From assembly GCA_964490005.1 (NCBI GenBank), contig CAZBBB010000061.1:1-18260 (forward strand): DNA of 18,260 nt. Reading direction: 5' to 3'. Below the pieces are notes generated by a model. It had not been told where the DNA came from and did no database searches. It worked only from the letters and a program-made list of their open reading frames with translations. The position numbers and the translations under genes are program-made. Positions 1 through 6,400 of this stretch are shown piece by piece; the stretch's first letter is position 1, and each line of letters begins with the position of its first letter. The stretch comes from CAZBBB01 sp964490005 (GTDB lineage Bacteria; Planctomycetota; B15-G4).

Positions 1-298
1 CGGCGGCCGCGTGGTCCTGGGTGCTGAAGATGTTGCACGAGCTCCAGCGCACGGTGGCGCCCAGCTCGATCAGCGTCTCCATGAGCACGGCGGTCTGGAT
101 CGTCATGTGCAGGCAGCCCGCGATGCGCGCGCCCTTGAGGGGTTGCTCGGCCTTGTAGCGCCGGCGCAGGTTCATCAGGCCCGGCATCTCCTTCTCGGCC
201 AGGTTGATCTCCTTGCGGCCCCACTCGGCCAGCGCCAGGTCCTTCACCTTGAAGTCGGTCGTGCCCTTGTTCGGGGCGGTCTTGGTCGTGCTCGTCAC
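1..298 (-). CDS. ahcY: S-adenosylhomocysteine hydrolase, N-terminal part (cut by window edge)
   Basis: Adenosylhomocysteinase splits S-adenosylhomocysteine (SAH) into adenosine and homocysteine in the cytoplasm, relieving product inhibition of methyltransferases and feeding the methionine cycle. Only the first 99 codons are inside the window. They read as the typical N-terminus: FKVKDLALAEWGRKEI near residue 16, then LKGARIAGCLHMTIQTAVL around residues 54-72 and CNIFSTQDHAAA at the cut end, all hallmarks of the substrate-binding domain. The start is a GTG (298-296) preceded by GAGGAA with a good spacing; no ATG is available near the conserved start. It lies 46 bases downstream of, and on the same strand as, the ArsR-methyltransferase fusion gene, so the two are probably co-transcribed. 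Identification is firm; only the missing C-terminal NAD domain cannot be checked. Confidence 0.95.
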   Translation of the reverse strand, partial: MTSTTKTAPNKGTTDFKVKDLALAEWGRKEINLAEKEMPGLMNLRRRYKAEQPLKGARIAGCLHMTIQTAVLMETLIELGATVRWSSCNIFSTQDHAAA

Positions 299-344
299 GT
301 CAGGTTCCTCGTGGAGTCAGGGAAACGGGAGAAGGGGGAAGGTC

Positions 345-1307
345 TCAGTCGGCGCGGCGCGCGTGGATCAGGAACAGCGGCAGCTCGACGCGGCGGCCGG
401 CGGGGTTCTCGACCACGTAGCTGTCGGCCAGCATCTCGCGGCGCACGTCGCGCAGGCCCACGGCGCGCAGGTCCTGCTCGAGTTGCGCGGGGTCGAGCCC
501 CAGGCGCGTGTCGGCCATCGACTCGTGCATCCAGGCCTCGCGGTGCGGCAGCAGCTCGACGCAGACCACGCGCCCGCCGGGCCGCGTGATGCGCTGCATC
601 TCGCGCAGCCCCGCGCGCGCGTCGGCCAGATGGTGCAGGACGAGGTGCGCGCAGGCCGCGTCGACCTCGCCGTCGGCCAGCGGCAGCGACTGCAGCGAGC
701 CCTGCCGCAGCTCGACCTCGTGCTCGAGCCCCTCGAGGTTGCGGCGGGCGCGCTCGAGCATGGCCGGCGAGGAGTCCACGCCGATGACCTTGGCCACGCG
801 ACGACCGAGGGCCTGCGCCAGATAGCCGGTGCCGCAGCCGACGTCGGCCACCACGAGGCCGTCGGGCAGAAGGCAGCCGAGCACTTCGAGGCGGCTGGTA
901 CCGATGGAGAAGTCGGCGCCGATGAGATCCCAGTCGCCGGCGATGCGATCGAAGAAGGCGCGGCTGTCGGTGCGATCGGCCAGCACGGTCGACAGGCGCC
1001 GGGCATCGGCTTCGCGGCCCGGCACGTGCGCCAGCGAGGGGGTCAACGCCGCCCACAGTTCGGCGGCCGGCCCCTCCTCGAGCGAGGGCCGGCAGTAGGT
1101 GAAGGACCCCTCGTGGCGCTCGCTGAGCAGGCCGTGCTCGCGCAGGATCTTCAGATGGTTGCTGACGCGGCTCTGCCCCATCGCGAGAGCCCGGGCCAGC
1201 TCGCCCACCGAGAGTTCGGCGTCTCCCAGCAGGGCCAGGATGCGCAGGCGCGTGGAATCGGAAAGCACGCGGAGCAGCGCGACGAGCGAGTCCTGGGTCG
1301 TAGCCAT
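345..1307 (-). CDS. ArsR-family HTH regulator fused to a SAM-dependent methyltransferase (SahR-like)
   Basis: The 320-residue protein has two parts. Residues about 5-75 are an ArsR-type winged helix, with recognition helix GQSRVSNHLKILREHGLL near 44-61. The cysteine metal-binding motif of ArsR/SmtB metal sensors is absent, so metal sensing is unlikely. Residues about 115-315 are a class I methyltransferase with SAM-binding motif VADVGCGTG (153-161), an acidic residue at the end of strand 2 (GVDSSPAML, D178) and the LHHLADA segment. This architecture recurs next to methyl-cycle genes, and the SahR regulators of proteobacteria are ArsR-type proteins that control ahcY and methionine genes in response to SAH. 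Position just upstream of ahcY supports that role here. Whether the methyltransferase half is catalytic or only a SAM/SAH sensor cannot be decided from sequence. The ATG at 1307 has no Shine-Dalgarno and sits directly after a promoter. Confidence 0.88.
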   Translation of the reverse strand: MATTQDSLVALLRVLSDSTRLRILALLGDAELSVGELARALAMGQSRVSNHLKILREHGLLSERHEGSFTYCRPSLEEGPAAELWAALTPSLAHVPGREADARRLSTVLADRTDSRAFFDRIAGDWDLIGADFSIGTSRLEVLGCLLPDGLVVADVGCGTGYLAQALGRRVAKVIGVDSSPAMLERARRNLEGLEHEVELRQGSLQSLPLADGEVDAACAHLVLHHLADARAGLREMQRITRPGGRVVCVELLPHREAWMHESMADTRLGLDPAQLEQDLRAVGLRDVRREMLADSYVVENPAGRRVELPLFLIHARRAD

Positions 1308-1313
1308 CAGGGC

Positions 1314-1342
1314 ATCATAAGCCCATGACCAGAGACATGCAA
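1314..1342 (-). promoter_or_regulatory. Predicted sigma-70-type promoter of the ArsR-methyltransferase gene
   Basis: On the minus strand TTGCAT (1342-1337) and TATGAT (1319-1314) are separated by exactly 17 bases. The -10 box matches the consensus at five of six positions and the -35 at three of six. Only six bases separate the -10 box from the ATG at 1307, so transcription would start at or next to the start codon. Inverted half-sites TCAT/ATGA (1315-1318 and 1325-1328) overlap the -10 box and could be an autoregulatory operator. Confidence 0.5.
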
Positions 1343-1395
1343 TCAGGATTTCAGGAGACCGTGACCAGACCTCCGCCCCCCTCGCTGGGGAGCGC

Positions 1396-2514
1396 TCAGG
1401 GCTCGGCTGGCAGCCCGTACCGGGTCAGCCAGGCGGTCTTCCAGGCCAGGAAGCGCCCGCGCTCGATCTCGTGGCGGGCCTCGGCCATCAGGCGCAGGTA
1501 GAAGCTCAGGTTGTGGATGCTGGCCAGCGTCTCGAAGCTCGGCTCGTGCGCGTAGTGCAGGTGACGCAGGACCATCCGGCTGTAGTGCCTGCAGGTGTAG
1601 CAGCGGCAGCGCACGTCGGGCGGGTCGCGGTCGTGGCGGTGGATGCGGTCGCCGATGCGCACGATCCCCTTGCGCGTGAAGAGCGTGCCGCCGCGCGCGT
1701 AGCGCGTCGGGATGACGCAGTCGAACATGTCCATGCCCAGTTCGATGGCGGCCAGCAGGTCGTGCGGCAGCCCCACGCCCATGAGGTAGCGCGGGCGGTC
1801 CTCCGGCAGTTCGGGCGCCGTCCAGCGCACGACCTCCACCATGCGCTCGTGGCCCTCGCCGACCGACACGCCGCCGATGGCGTAGCCGTCGAAGGCCAGC
1901 TCGCGGACCTGCGCCGCGCTGCGCCGCCGCAGGTCCTCGTGCAGGCCGCCCTGGACGATGCCGAACAGCAGTTGGTGAGGGCCGAGCTTCGTCGCGCGGC
2001 AGCGGCGCTCCCAGGCGGCCGTGCGCTCGATGCTGCGCTCGACGTAGCTGCGCGGCGCATCGTGCGCGCAACACTCGTCGAAGGCCATGACGATGTCGGC
2101 ACCGAGCCGGCGCTGGATGTCCATCGATCCGTCGGCGTCGAGGAACAGGCGCGGCTGCCCCTTGCCCTGGGGGAACGAGACCCCGTCGTCGGTCACCTCC
2201 CGATCGGGCAGGCTGAAGACCTGGAAGCCGCCCGAGTCGGTGAGGATCGTGCCCGGCCAATTCATGAAGGCGTGCAGTCCGCCCGCGCGCTCGACGAGTT
2301 CGGTGCGGTCCTCGAGGCTCAGGTGGTAGGTGTTGGCGAGCACGACCTCGGCGCCGGCCTCCGCCACGTCCCGCGGCAGCACCGCTTTGACCGCGCCCTG
2401 CGTGCCCACGGGCATGAAAGCCGGCAGCTCGACCGTGCCGTGCGCGGTGCGGAAGCGCGCGCGCCGGGCCGCGCCGTCGACGTTGAGCAGCTTGAAGCCG
2501 ATGTCGCGCGCCAC
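1396..2514 (-). CDS. tgt: tRNA-guanine(34) transglycosylase (queuine/preQ1 insertion)
   Basis: Tgt exchanges guanine-34 in the anticodon of tRNAs Asp, Asn, His and Tyr for preQ1, the committed step toward queuosine on tRNA. With a GTG start at 2514 the protein is 372 residues, the usual bacterial length. Visible motifs are FMPVGTQGAVK (33-43), LTDSGGFQVFSL with the general acid/base Asp93, GIVQGG (185-190), the nucleophile region DMFDCVIPTR (262-271), and the zinc site C303, C305, C308 and H334 (CRCYTC...SIHNL). The open frame continues upstream through other genes, but homology begins only at about MARDIGFKLL, so GTG 2514 is the best start; it lies five bases past the DUF423 stop. It is the last gene of a unit that begins with tRNA-Asn(GUU), one of its own substrates. 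Confidence 0.97.
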   Translation of the reverse strand: MARDIGFKLLNVDGAARRARFRTAHGTVELPAFMPVGTQGAVKAVLPRDVAEAGAEVVLANTYHLSLEDRTELVERAGGLHAFMNWPGTILTDSGGFQVFSLPDREVTDDGVSFPQGKGQPRLFLDADGSMDIQRRLGADIVMAFDECCAHDAPRSYVERSIERTAAWERRCRATKLGPHQLLFGIVQGGLHEDLRRRSAAQVRELAFDGYAIGGVSVGEGHERMVEVVRWTAPELPEDRPRYLMGVGLPHDLLAAIELGMDMFDCVIPTRYARGGTLFTRKGIVRIGDRIHRHDRDPPDVRCRCYTCRHYSRMVLRHLHYAHEPSFETLASIHNLSFYLRLMAEARHEIERGRFLAWKTAWLTRYGLPAEP

Positions 2515-2519
2515 GTCGT

Positions 2520-2879
2520 TCAGATCCCGCGCGCGGCGAGCGCCAGCGCGACCCAGCCGGCGATCAGGGCGGCTCCGCCGAGGGGCGTCAGCAGTCCCAC
2601 GGCCGGCGGCGCCCCCAGCGCGAGCGCGTAGAGCGAGCCGCTGAACAGCACGATCCCCCAGGTGAAGAGCTGCGTCGTCACGGTGAGCGGCTCGCCCGCG
2701 TGTCGGGCGAGCAGACCCGCCGCGAGCAGCGCCAGCGCGTGCAGCAGGTGGTAGCGCGCACCGGTCTCGAAGATCGCGAGCTTGTCGGCGCCGAGCTGCG
2801 CCTTGAGAGCGTGCGCGCCGAAGGCGCCGGCCGCCACGCCCAGCGCCCCGAGCGCGGCGCCGACGACGAGGGCGTTCAT
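2520..2879 (-). CDS. Small DUF423 family inner-membrane protein
   Basis: This is a 119-residue hydrophobic protein with four likely membrane segments, at about residues 5-23, 44-60, 69-86 and 95-116. The opening ALGALGVAAGAFGAHALK is the characteristic signature of the DUF423/YgdD family, followed by FETGARYHLLHALALL, also typical. Its biochemical function is unknown in all lineages I know of. Its ATG (2879-2877) overlaps the stop codon of the upstream adenosyltransferase gene by four bases (ATGA), implying coupled translation, and tgt follows after five bases. The operon position gives no clear hint of function. Confidence 0.9.
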   Translation of the reverse strand: MNALVVGAALGALGVAAGAFGAHALKAQLGADKLAIFETGARYHLLHALALLAAGLLARHAGEPLTVTTQLFTWGIVLFSGSLYALALGAPPAVGLLTPLGGAALIAGWVALALAARGI

Positions 2880-3457
2880 GCGGCCGGTCCCGCGTTCCCC
2901 GGCTCGTCGTGCGTCGGCGTCCAGAGCACCTCGCGGGCGCCGGACGCGACGCGCGCGAGGACGAAGAACAGGTCGGAGAGCCGGTTGAGGTACACGACGC
3001 ACTCGTGATTGACGTCCTCGACGGCGGCCAGCGCCAGGACGCGGCGCTCGGCGCGCCGGGCGACGGTGCGCGCCACGTGCAGCGCGGCCGCCAACGGGCC
3101 CCCGCCGGGGAGCACGAAGCTCTTGAGCGGCGCGAGCGGCGCGTTGGCCTCGTCGATCCAGGTCTCCAGGCGCGTGGCGCGCCGGGCGCCGATGCGCAGC
3201 GCGCGGGCGCCGGACGGCCCGAAGGGCATGCACAGGTCGGCGCCCAGATCGAACAGGTCGTGCTGGATCCGGCGCAGCCGCTCGAGAAGCGCGGCATCCG
3301 CGCAGTGCTCGGCGCACTGGCCGACGATCGCGTTGAGCTCGTCGACCGTGCCGTAGGCCTCGATGCGCGGCGCCGTCTTGGGCAGGCGCGTGCCGTCGCC
3401 GAGCGCGGTCGTCCCGTCGTCGCCGGTCCTGGTGTAGATGCGCGTCAGTCGGACCAT
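2876..3457 (-). CDS. ATP:cob(I)alamin adenosyltransferase, PduO type
   Basis: This 193-residue enzyme transfers the adenosyl group of ATP to cob(I)alamin to make coenzyme B12. The family signatures are intact: the ATP-binding N-terminal motif YTRTGDDGTTALGDGTRLPK (8-27), GTVDELNA (36-43), the FVLPGGG and ALHVART segments in the third helix region, and LNRLSDLFFVLAR near the C-terminus. The PduO-type trimeric fold is therefore well supported, as opposed to CobA or EutT. No B12 biosynthesis or B12-dependent enzyme gene is visible beside it. The ATG at 3457 lies only 20 bases after the CCA end of tRNA-Asn on the same strand. No Shine-Dalgarno can be seen in that gap, which is unusual and suggests expression from a tRNA-mRNA transcript. 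Confidence 0.95.
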   Translation of the reverse strand: MVRLTRIYTRTGDDGTTALGDGTRLPKTAPRIEAYGTVDELNAIVGQCAEHCADAALLERLRRIQHDLFDLGADLCMPFGPSGARALRIGARRATRLETWIDEANAPLAPLKSFVLPGGGPLAAALHVARTVARRAERRVLALAAVEDVNHECVVYLNRLSDLFFVLARVASGAREVLWTPTHDEPGNAGPAA

Positions 3458-3477
3458 GCGCGGATGCGGAAGATGGG

Positions 3478-3554
3478 TGGCTCCCCGAGCTGGATTTGAA
3501 CCAGCGACCCTCTGATTAACAGTCAGATGCTCTGACCAGCTGAGCTATCGGGGA
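3478..3554 (-). tRNA. tRNA-Asn (anticodon GUU), CCA encoded
   Basis: Read on the minus strand, the acceptor stem TCCCCGA pairs with TCGGGGA, followed by discriminator G and an encoded CCA (3480-3478). The D arm is GCTC/GAGC, the anticodon arm is TCTGA-CTGTTAA-TCAGA with anticodon GTT, the variable loop has five bases, and the T arm is GCTGG-TTCAAAT-CCAGC. Total length is 77 with CCA, and every stem is fully paired. A GUU anticodon carries G34, the target of Tgt, whose gene lies three genes downstream on the same strand. Confidence 0.98.
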
Positions 3555-3574
3555 AGCGGTCAGGGAAACCCCCG

Positions 3575-3603
3575 AGTCTAGAAGGCCTGCCGGAGCGGAG
3601 CAA
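3575..3603 (-). promoter_or_regulatory. Predicted promoter of the tRNA-Asn unit
   Basis: On the minus strand TTGCTC (3603-3598) and TAGACT (3580-3575) are spaced by 17 bases. Predicted transcription start is near 3568, leaving a leader of about 14 bases before the mature tRNA 5' end at 3554. It lies in the 65-base gap after accD, which has no obvious terminator, so readthrough from accD is also possible. Matches to consensus are moderate (three and four of six). Confidence 0.4.
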
Positions 3604-3619
3604 GGGCCGCGCCGCCGTC

Positions 3620-4462
3620 TCAGGCGCCGCTCGCGTGCGCGGGCCGCGCGTAGGCCAGCACGCGGGCCAGCGTCGCCCGCATCTCGCGTCGCGGCACGAT
3701 CATGTCGATCTGCCCCTTTTCGAGCAGGAACTCGCTCGTCTGGAAGCCGGGCGGCAGCTTCTTCTTGATCGTGCCTTCGATCACGCGCGGGCCGGCGAAG
3801 CCGATGAGCGCGCCGGGCTCGCCCACGATGATGTCGGCCGCCATGGCCCAGCTCGCGGTCACGCCGCCGGTGGTCGGGTGCGTGCAGATCGAGACGTAGA
3901 AACCGCCGGCCTCGCGGAAGCGCGCGAGCGCCGCGCAGGTCTTGGCCATCTGCATGAGCGAGAGGATGCCCTCGTGCATGCGCGCGCCTCCCGAGGCCGA
4001 GGCGAGCACGAGCGGCAGCCCGCGCTGCTGCGCGAGTTCGACGGCGCGCGTGACCTTCTCGCCCACGACCACGCCCATGCTCCCGCCGAGGAAGCGGAAC
4101 TCGAGCGTGCCGAAGACGATCGGGTGCCCCTCGATCGCGCCCAGTCCGTAGCGCATGGCTTCCTTGACGCCGGTGGTCGCCGCCGTGTCGGCCAGTTTGC
4201 GCGGGTAGGGCTGTTTGTCGATGAAGCCCAGCGCGTCGACCGTCCCCATCGCGTCGTCCTGCTCGCGCCAGCTGCCCGGATCGAGCGTGTAGGCGATGCG
4301 CAGGTGCGACGAGACCGGAAAATGGAACTCGCACTTGGGGCAGGTCTTGAGGCGGTCGTCGACGTCGCGGCCGAAGACGGTCTGGTCGCAGTTCGCGCAA
4401 CGCACCCACAGGTCGCCGGGGATGTCGCGCTTGCGGTGCCTCAGCCAGGGCAGGTTGGCCAT
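3620..4462 (-). CDS. accD: Acetyl-CoA carboxylase carboxyltransferase subunit beta
   Basis: AccD pairs with AccA to transfer the carboxyl group from carboxybiotin to acetyl-CoA, giving malonyl-CoA for fatty acid synthesis. The 280-residue protein starts with the family's zinc ribbon (C22, C25, C41, C44), then the crotonase-like carboxyltransferase fold. Signature stretches are FRFLGGSMGVVVGEK, ASASGGARMHEG (the oxyanion/CoA region), THPTTGGVTASWAM and GFAGPRVIEGTI. Length fits the family. The ATG at 4462 lies 25 bases downstream of the rpe stop, so accD is probably the last gene of the gap-pgk-rpe-accD run. accA is not in the window. A GAGAGA stretch upstream is a weak ribosome site. Confidence 0.98.
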   Translation of the reverse strand: MANLPWLRHRKRDIPGDLWVRCANCDQTVFGRDVDDRLKTCPKCEFHFPVSSHLRIAYTLDPGSWREQDDAMGTVDALGFIDKQPYPRKLADTAATTGVKEAMRYGLGAIEGHPIVFGTLEFRFLGGSMGVVVGEKVTRAVELAQQRGLPLVLASASGGARMHEGILSLMQMAKTCAALARFREAGGFYVSICTHPTTGGVTASWAMAADIIVGEPGALIGFAGPRVIEGTIKKKLPPGFQTSEFLLEKGQIDMIVPRREMRATLARVLAYARPAHASGA

Positions 4463-4487
4463 GTCGTCTCTCTCGCTTCGAGGAGCC

Positions 4488-5153
4488 TCAGGTCGTCCGG
4501 CCGAGCCGCTGCTCGGCCGTGGCGCGCATCGCGGCGATCGTCGCGGCCCAGTCGGGCGATCCGAAGACCGCCGAGCCGGCGACGAAGACGTTGGCGCCCG
4601 CCGCGGCCGCGGCCCCGATCGTCTCGGGGCCGATGCCGCCGTCGATCTCGATGTCGCCCTCCCAGCCCCACGAGCGCAACGCCTCGATCTTGGTCAGCAC
4701 TTCGGGCATGAAGGACTGCCCGCCGAAGCCGGGGCGCACGCTCATCACCAGCACCAGGTCGAGTTCGCCGAGCAGGTCGCGGACGGGTTCGATCGCGGTC
4801 TCGGGGTTGACCGCCAGTCCGGCGCGCGCGCCGGCGCGGCGGATCGCGCCGAGCGCCTCGGGCCGCGTCTCGAGATGGCAGCTCAGCACCGTGGCCCCCG
4901 CCTTCACGTAGCGCTCGGCCCAGGCCAGCGGGTCGCTGATCATGATGTGCACGTCGAGCGGGCACCGCGCGACGGCAGCGAGCGCCTTCACCACCGGCGG
5001 ACCGATCGTGAGGTTGGGCACGAAGTGGCCGTCCATCACGTCGACGTGCAGCCAGTCGGCGCCGGCGTCCTCGACGCGCCGCACGTCCTCGGCGAGGCGG
5101 ACGAAGTCGGCCGACAGCAACGAAGGGGCGATGCGCACCGGCGGAACGCTCAT
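4488..5153 (-). CDS. rpe: Ribulose-phosphate 3-epimerase
   Basis: Rpe interconverts ribulose 5-phosphate and xylulose 5-phosphate in the pentose phosphate pathway and the Calvin cycle. The 221-residue TIM barrel shows the expected motifs in order: IAPSLLSADF at the N-terminus, LHVDVMDGHFVPNLTIGP carrying the metal-binding His and the catalytic Asp, LDVHIMI with the second metal His, MSVRPGFGGQSF in the phosphate-binding area, and IEIDGGIGPET with the second catalytic Asp and the phosphate loop. Length is normal. AGGA eight bases before the ATG at 5153 serves as ribosome site. It follows pgk after 71 bases and precedes accD by 25. The upstream gap contains a direct and an inverted repeat described separately. 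Confidence 0.98.
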   Translation of the reverse strand: MSVPPVRIAPSLLSADFVRLAEDVRRVEDAGADWLHVDVMDGHFVPNLTIGPPVVKALAAVARCPLDVHIMISDPLAWAERYVKAGATVLSCHLETRPEALGAIRRAGARAGLAVNPETAIEPVRDLLGELDLVLVMSVRPGFGGQSFMPEVLTKIEALRSWGWEGDIEIDGGIGPETIGAAAAAGANVFVAGSAVFGSPDWAATIAAMRATAEQRLGRTT

Positions 5154-5163
5154 GGGCGCATCC

Positions 5164-5199
5164 TGCCACCGACGCCCCGCGCTTGCCACCGTGGGCGTC
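5164..5199. repeat. Direct repeat and inverted repeat in the pgk-rpe gap
   Basis: TGCCACCG occurs at 5164-5171 and again at 5184-5191, 20 bases apart. Overlapping them, GACGCCC (5171-5177) and GGGCGTC (5193-5199) form a seven-base inverted repeat with a 15-base loop. No T-run follows on the minus strand, so this is not a classical terminator. It could be an operator, an mRNA processing or attenuation hairpin before rpe, or chance in GC-rich DNA. Confidence 0.35.
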
Positions 5200-5224
5200 T
5201 CGTCGTCCGGGGCGCGGCCCGGCC

Positions 5225-6400
5225 TCAGCCGCGCAGCGCCACGAGCCCCGGAAGCTCCTTGCCCTCGAGCAGTTCGAGCGATGCGCCTCCGCCGGTGGAG
5301 ACGTGGTCGACCTGGTCCTGCAGTCCGAAGGCCGCGAGCGCCGCGGCGCTGTCGCCGCCGCCGACGACGGTGTAGGCCCGCGCCGCCGCCAGGGCCTGCG
5401 CGACGGCGCGCGTGCCCTGCGCCCAGGCGGGGCGCTCGAACACGCCCATGGGCCCGTTCCAGACGACGGTGCCGGCCGCCGCGATGCGCTCGGCGTAGAG
5501 CCGCTCGGTCTGCGGGCCGATGTCGAGACCCATGCGTCCGTCGGGGATCGCGCCCTCGACGACTTCGACGAGGTCGGACTGGAACTCCGTCGCGCAGCGA
5601 TGGTCGACGGGCAGCAGCAGCTGCACCCGGCCCCCGCGCGCCGCGGCGAGGATGGCGCGGCACTCGTCGAGCATGGCCGGCTCGACGCGGCTGCCGCCCA
5701 CGGAGGTGCCGTCCGCCGCGAGCAGCGTGTAGGCCATCGCCCCGCCGACGAGCACGACGTCCACGCGCTGCAGCAGGTGGCGCACGAGCGCGAGCTTGTC
5801 GGAGACCTTGGCCCCGCCGAGGATCGCGACGAGCGGACGCGCCGGGTTCTCGAGCACGCGCGCAAAGGCCTGCAGCTCCTTGCCGAGCAGGAACCCGGCC
5901 GCCGAGCGGCTCGTGCCGATGCGCTCGGCGAGCACGACCGAAGCGTCGGCGCGGTGGCAAGTCCCGAAGGCGTCGTTGACGTACAGCGTGCCGAGCGCCG
6001 CGAGCTGCTCCGCGAAGGCCGGGTCGTTCTTCTTCTCGCCGGGCTCGAAGCGCAGGTTCTCGAGCAGCGCCACCGAACCGGGCGGCAGGGCGGCGACCGC
6101 CGCCTGCACCGCCGCGCCGACGACGCCCGGCAGCATCGTCACGGGCCGGCCGAGCAGCTCGGCCATGCGCGCCGCCACGGGCGACAGGCGCAGCGACTCG
6201 TCGACGCCCTTGGGGCGGCCGAGGTGGCTCATGCAGATCGCCGTGCCGCCGCGCTCGACGATCGAGCGCACCGTCGGCAGCGCCGCGCGGATGCGCAGAT
6301 CGTCGGTGATCGCGCCCTGCGCGAGCGGCACGTTGAGGTCGAGCCGGACGAGCACGCGCTGGCCGGCCACCGGCAGCGCGTCGACGGTGCGGAAGCTCAT
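5225..6400 (-). CDS. pgk: Phosphoglycerate kinase
   Basis: Pgk moves phosphate between 1,3-bisphosphoglycerate and ADP. The 391-residue protein has the normal two-domain length. Visible hallmarks are RLDLNVPL (19-26) and SHLGRPKG in the substrate-binding N-domain, ALLENLRFEPGEKKNDPAFA, VNDAFGTCHRADAS, the hinge LGGAKVSDKL, and in the nucleotide domain VWNGPMGVFE and VVGGGDSAAAL. The C-terminal STGGGASLELLEGKELPGL is also canonical. The ATG at 6400 overlaps the gap stop by four bases (ATGA), so the two glycolytic enzymes are translationally coupled. One deviation is VGGAMAYTLL where most homologues have a GGGMANTF type motif; this does not touch known catalytic residues. Confidence 0.98.
   Translation of the reverse strand: MSFRTVDALPVAGQRVLVRLDLNVPLAQGAITDDLRIRAALPTVRSIVERGGTAICMSHLGRPKGVDESLRLSPVAARMAELLGRPVTMLPGVVGAAVQAAVAALPPGSVALLENLRFEPGEKKNDPAFAEQLAALGTLYVNDAFGTCHRADASVVLAERIGTSRSAAGFLLGKELQAFARVLENPARPLVAILGGAKVSDKLALVRHLLQRVDVVLVGGAMAYTLLAADGTSVGGSRVEPAMLDECRAILAAARGGRVQLLLPVDHRCATEFQSDLVEVVEGAIPDGRMGLDIGPQTERLYAERIAAAGTVVWNGPMGVFERPAWAQGTRAVAQALAAARAYTVVGGGDSAAALAAFGLQDQVDHVSTGGGASLELLEGKELPGLVALRG

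Noticed and set aside
1376..1390. CCCC...GGGG hairpin after tgt as a terminator
   Set aside because: The stem is only four bases and no T-run follows on the minus strand; I cannot support it as a terminator.
1386..1405. Sequence resembling part of an SAH riboswitch (GGGGAGCGCTCAGGGCTCGG on the plus strand)
   Set aside because: It is on the wrong strand for ahcY, overlaps the end of tgt, and lacks the rest of the conserved core. The 46-base gap before ahcY is also too short for one.
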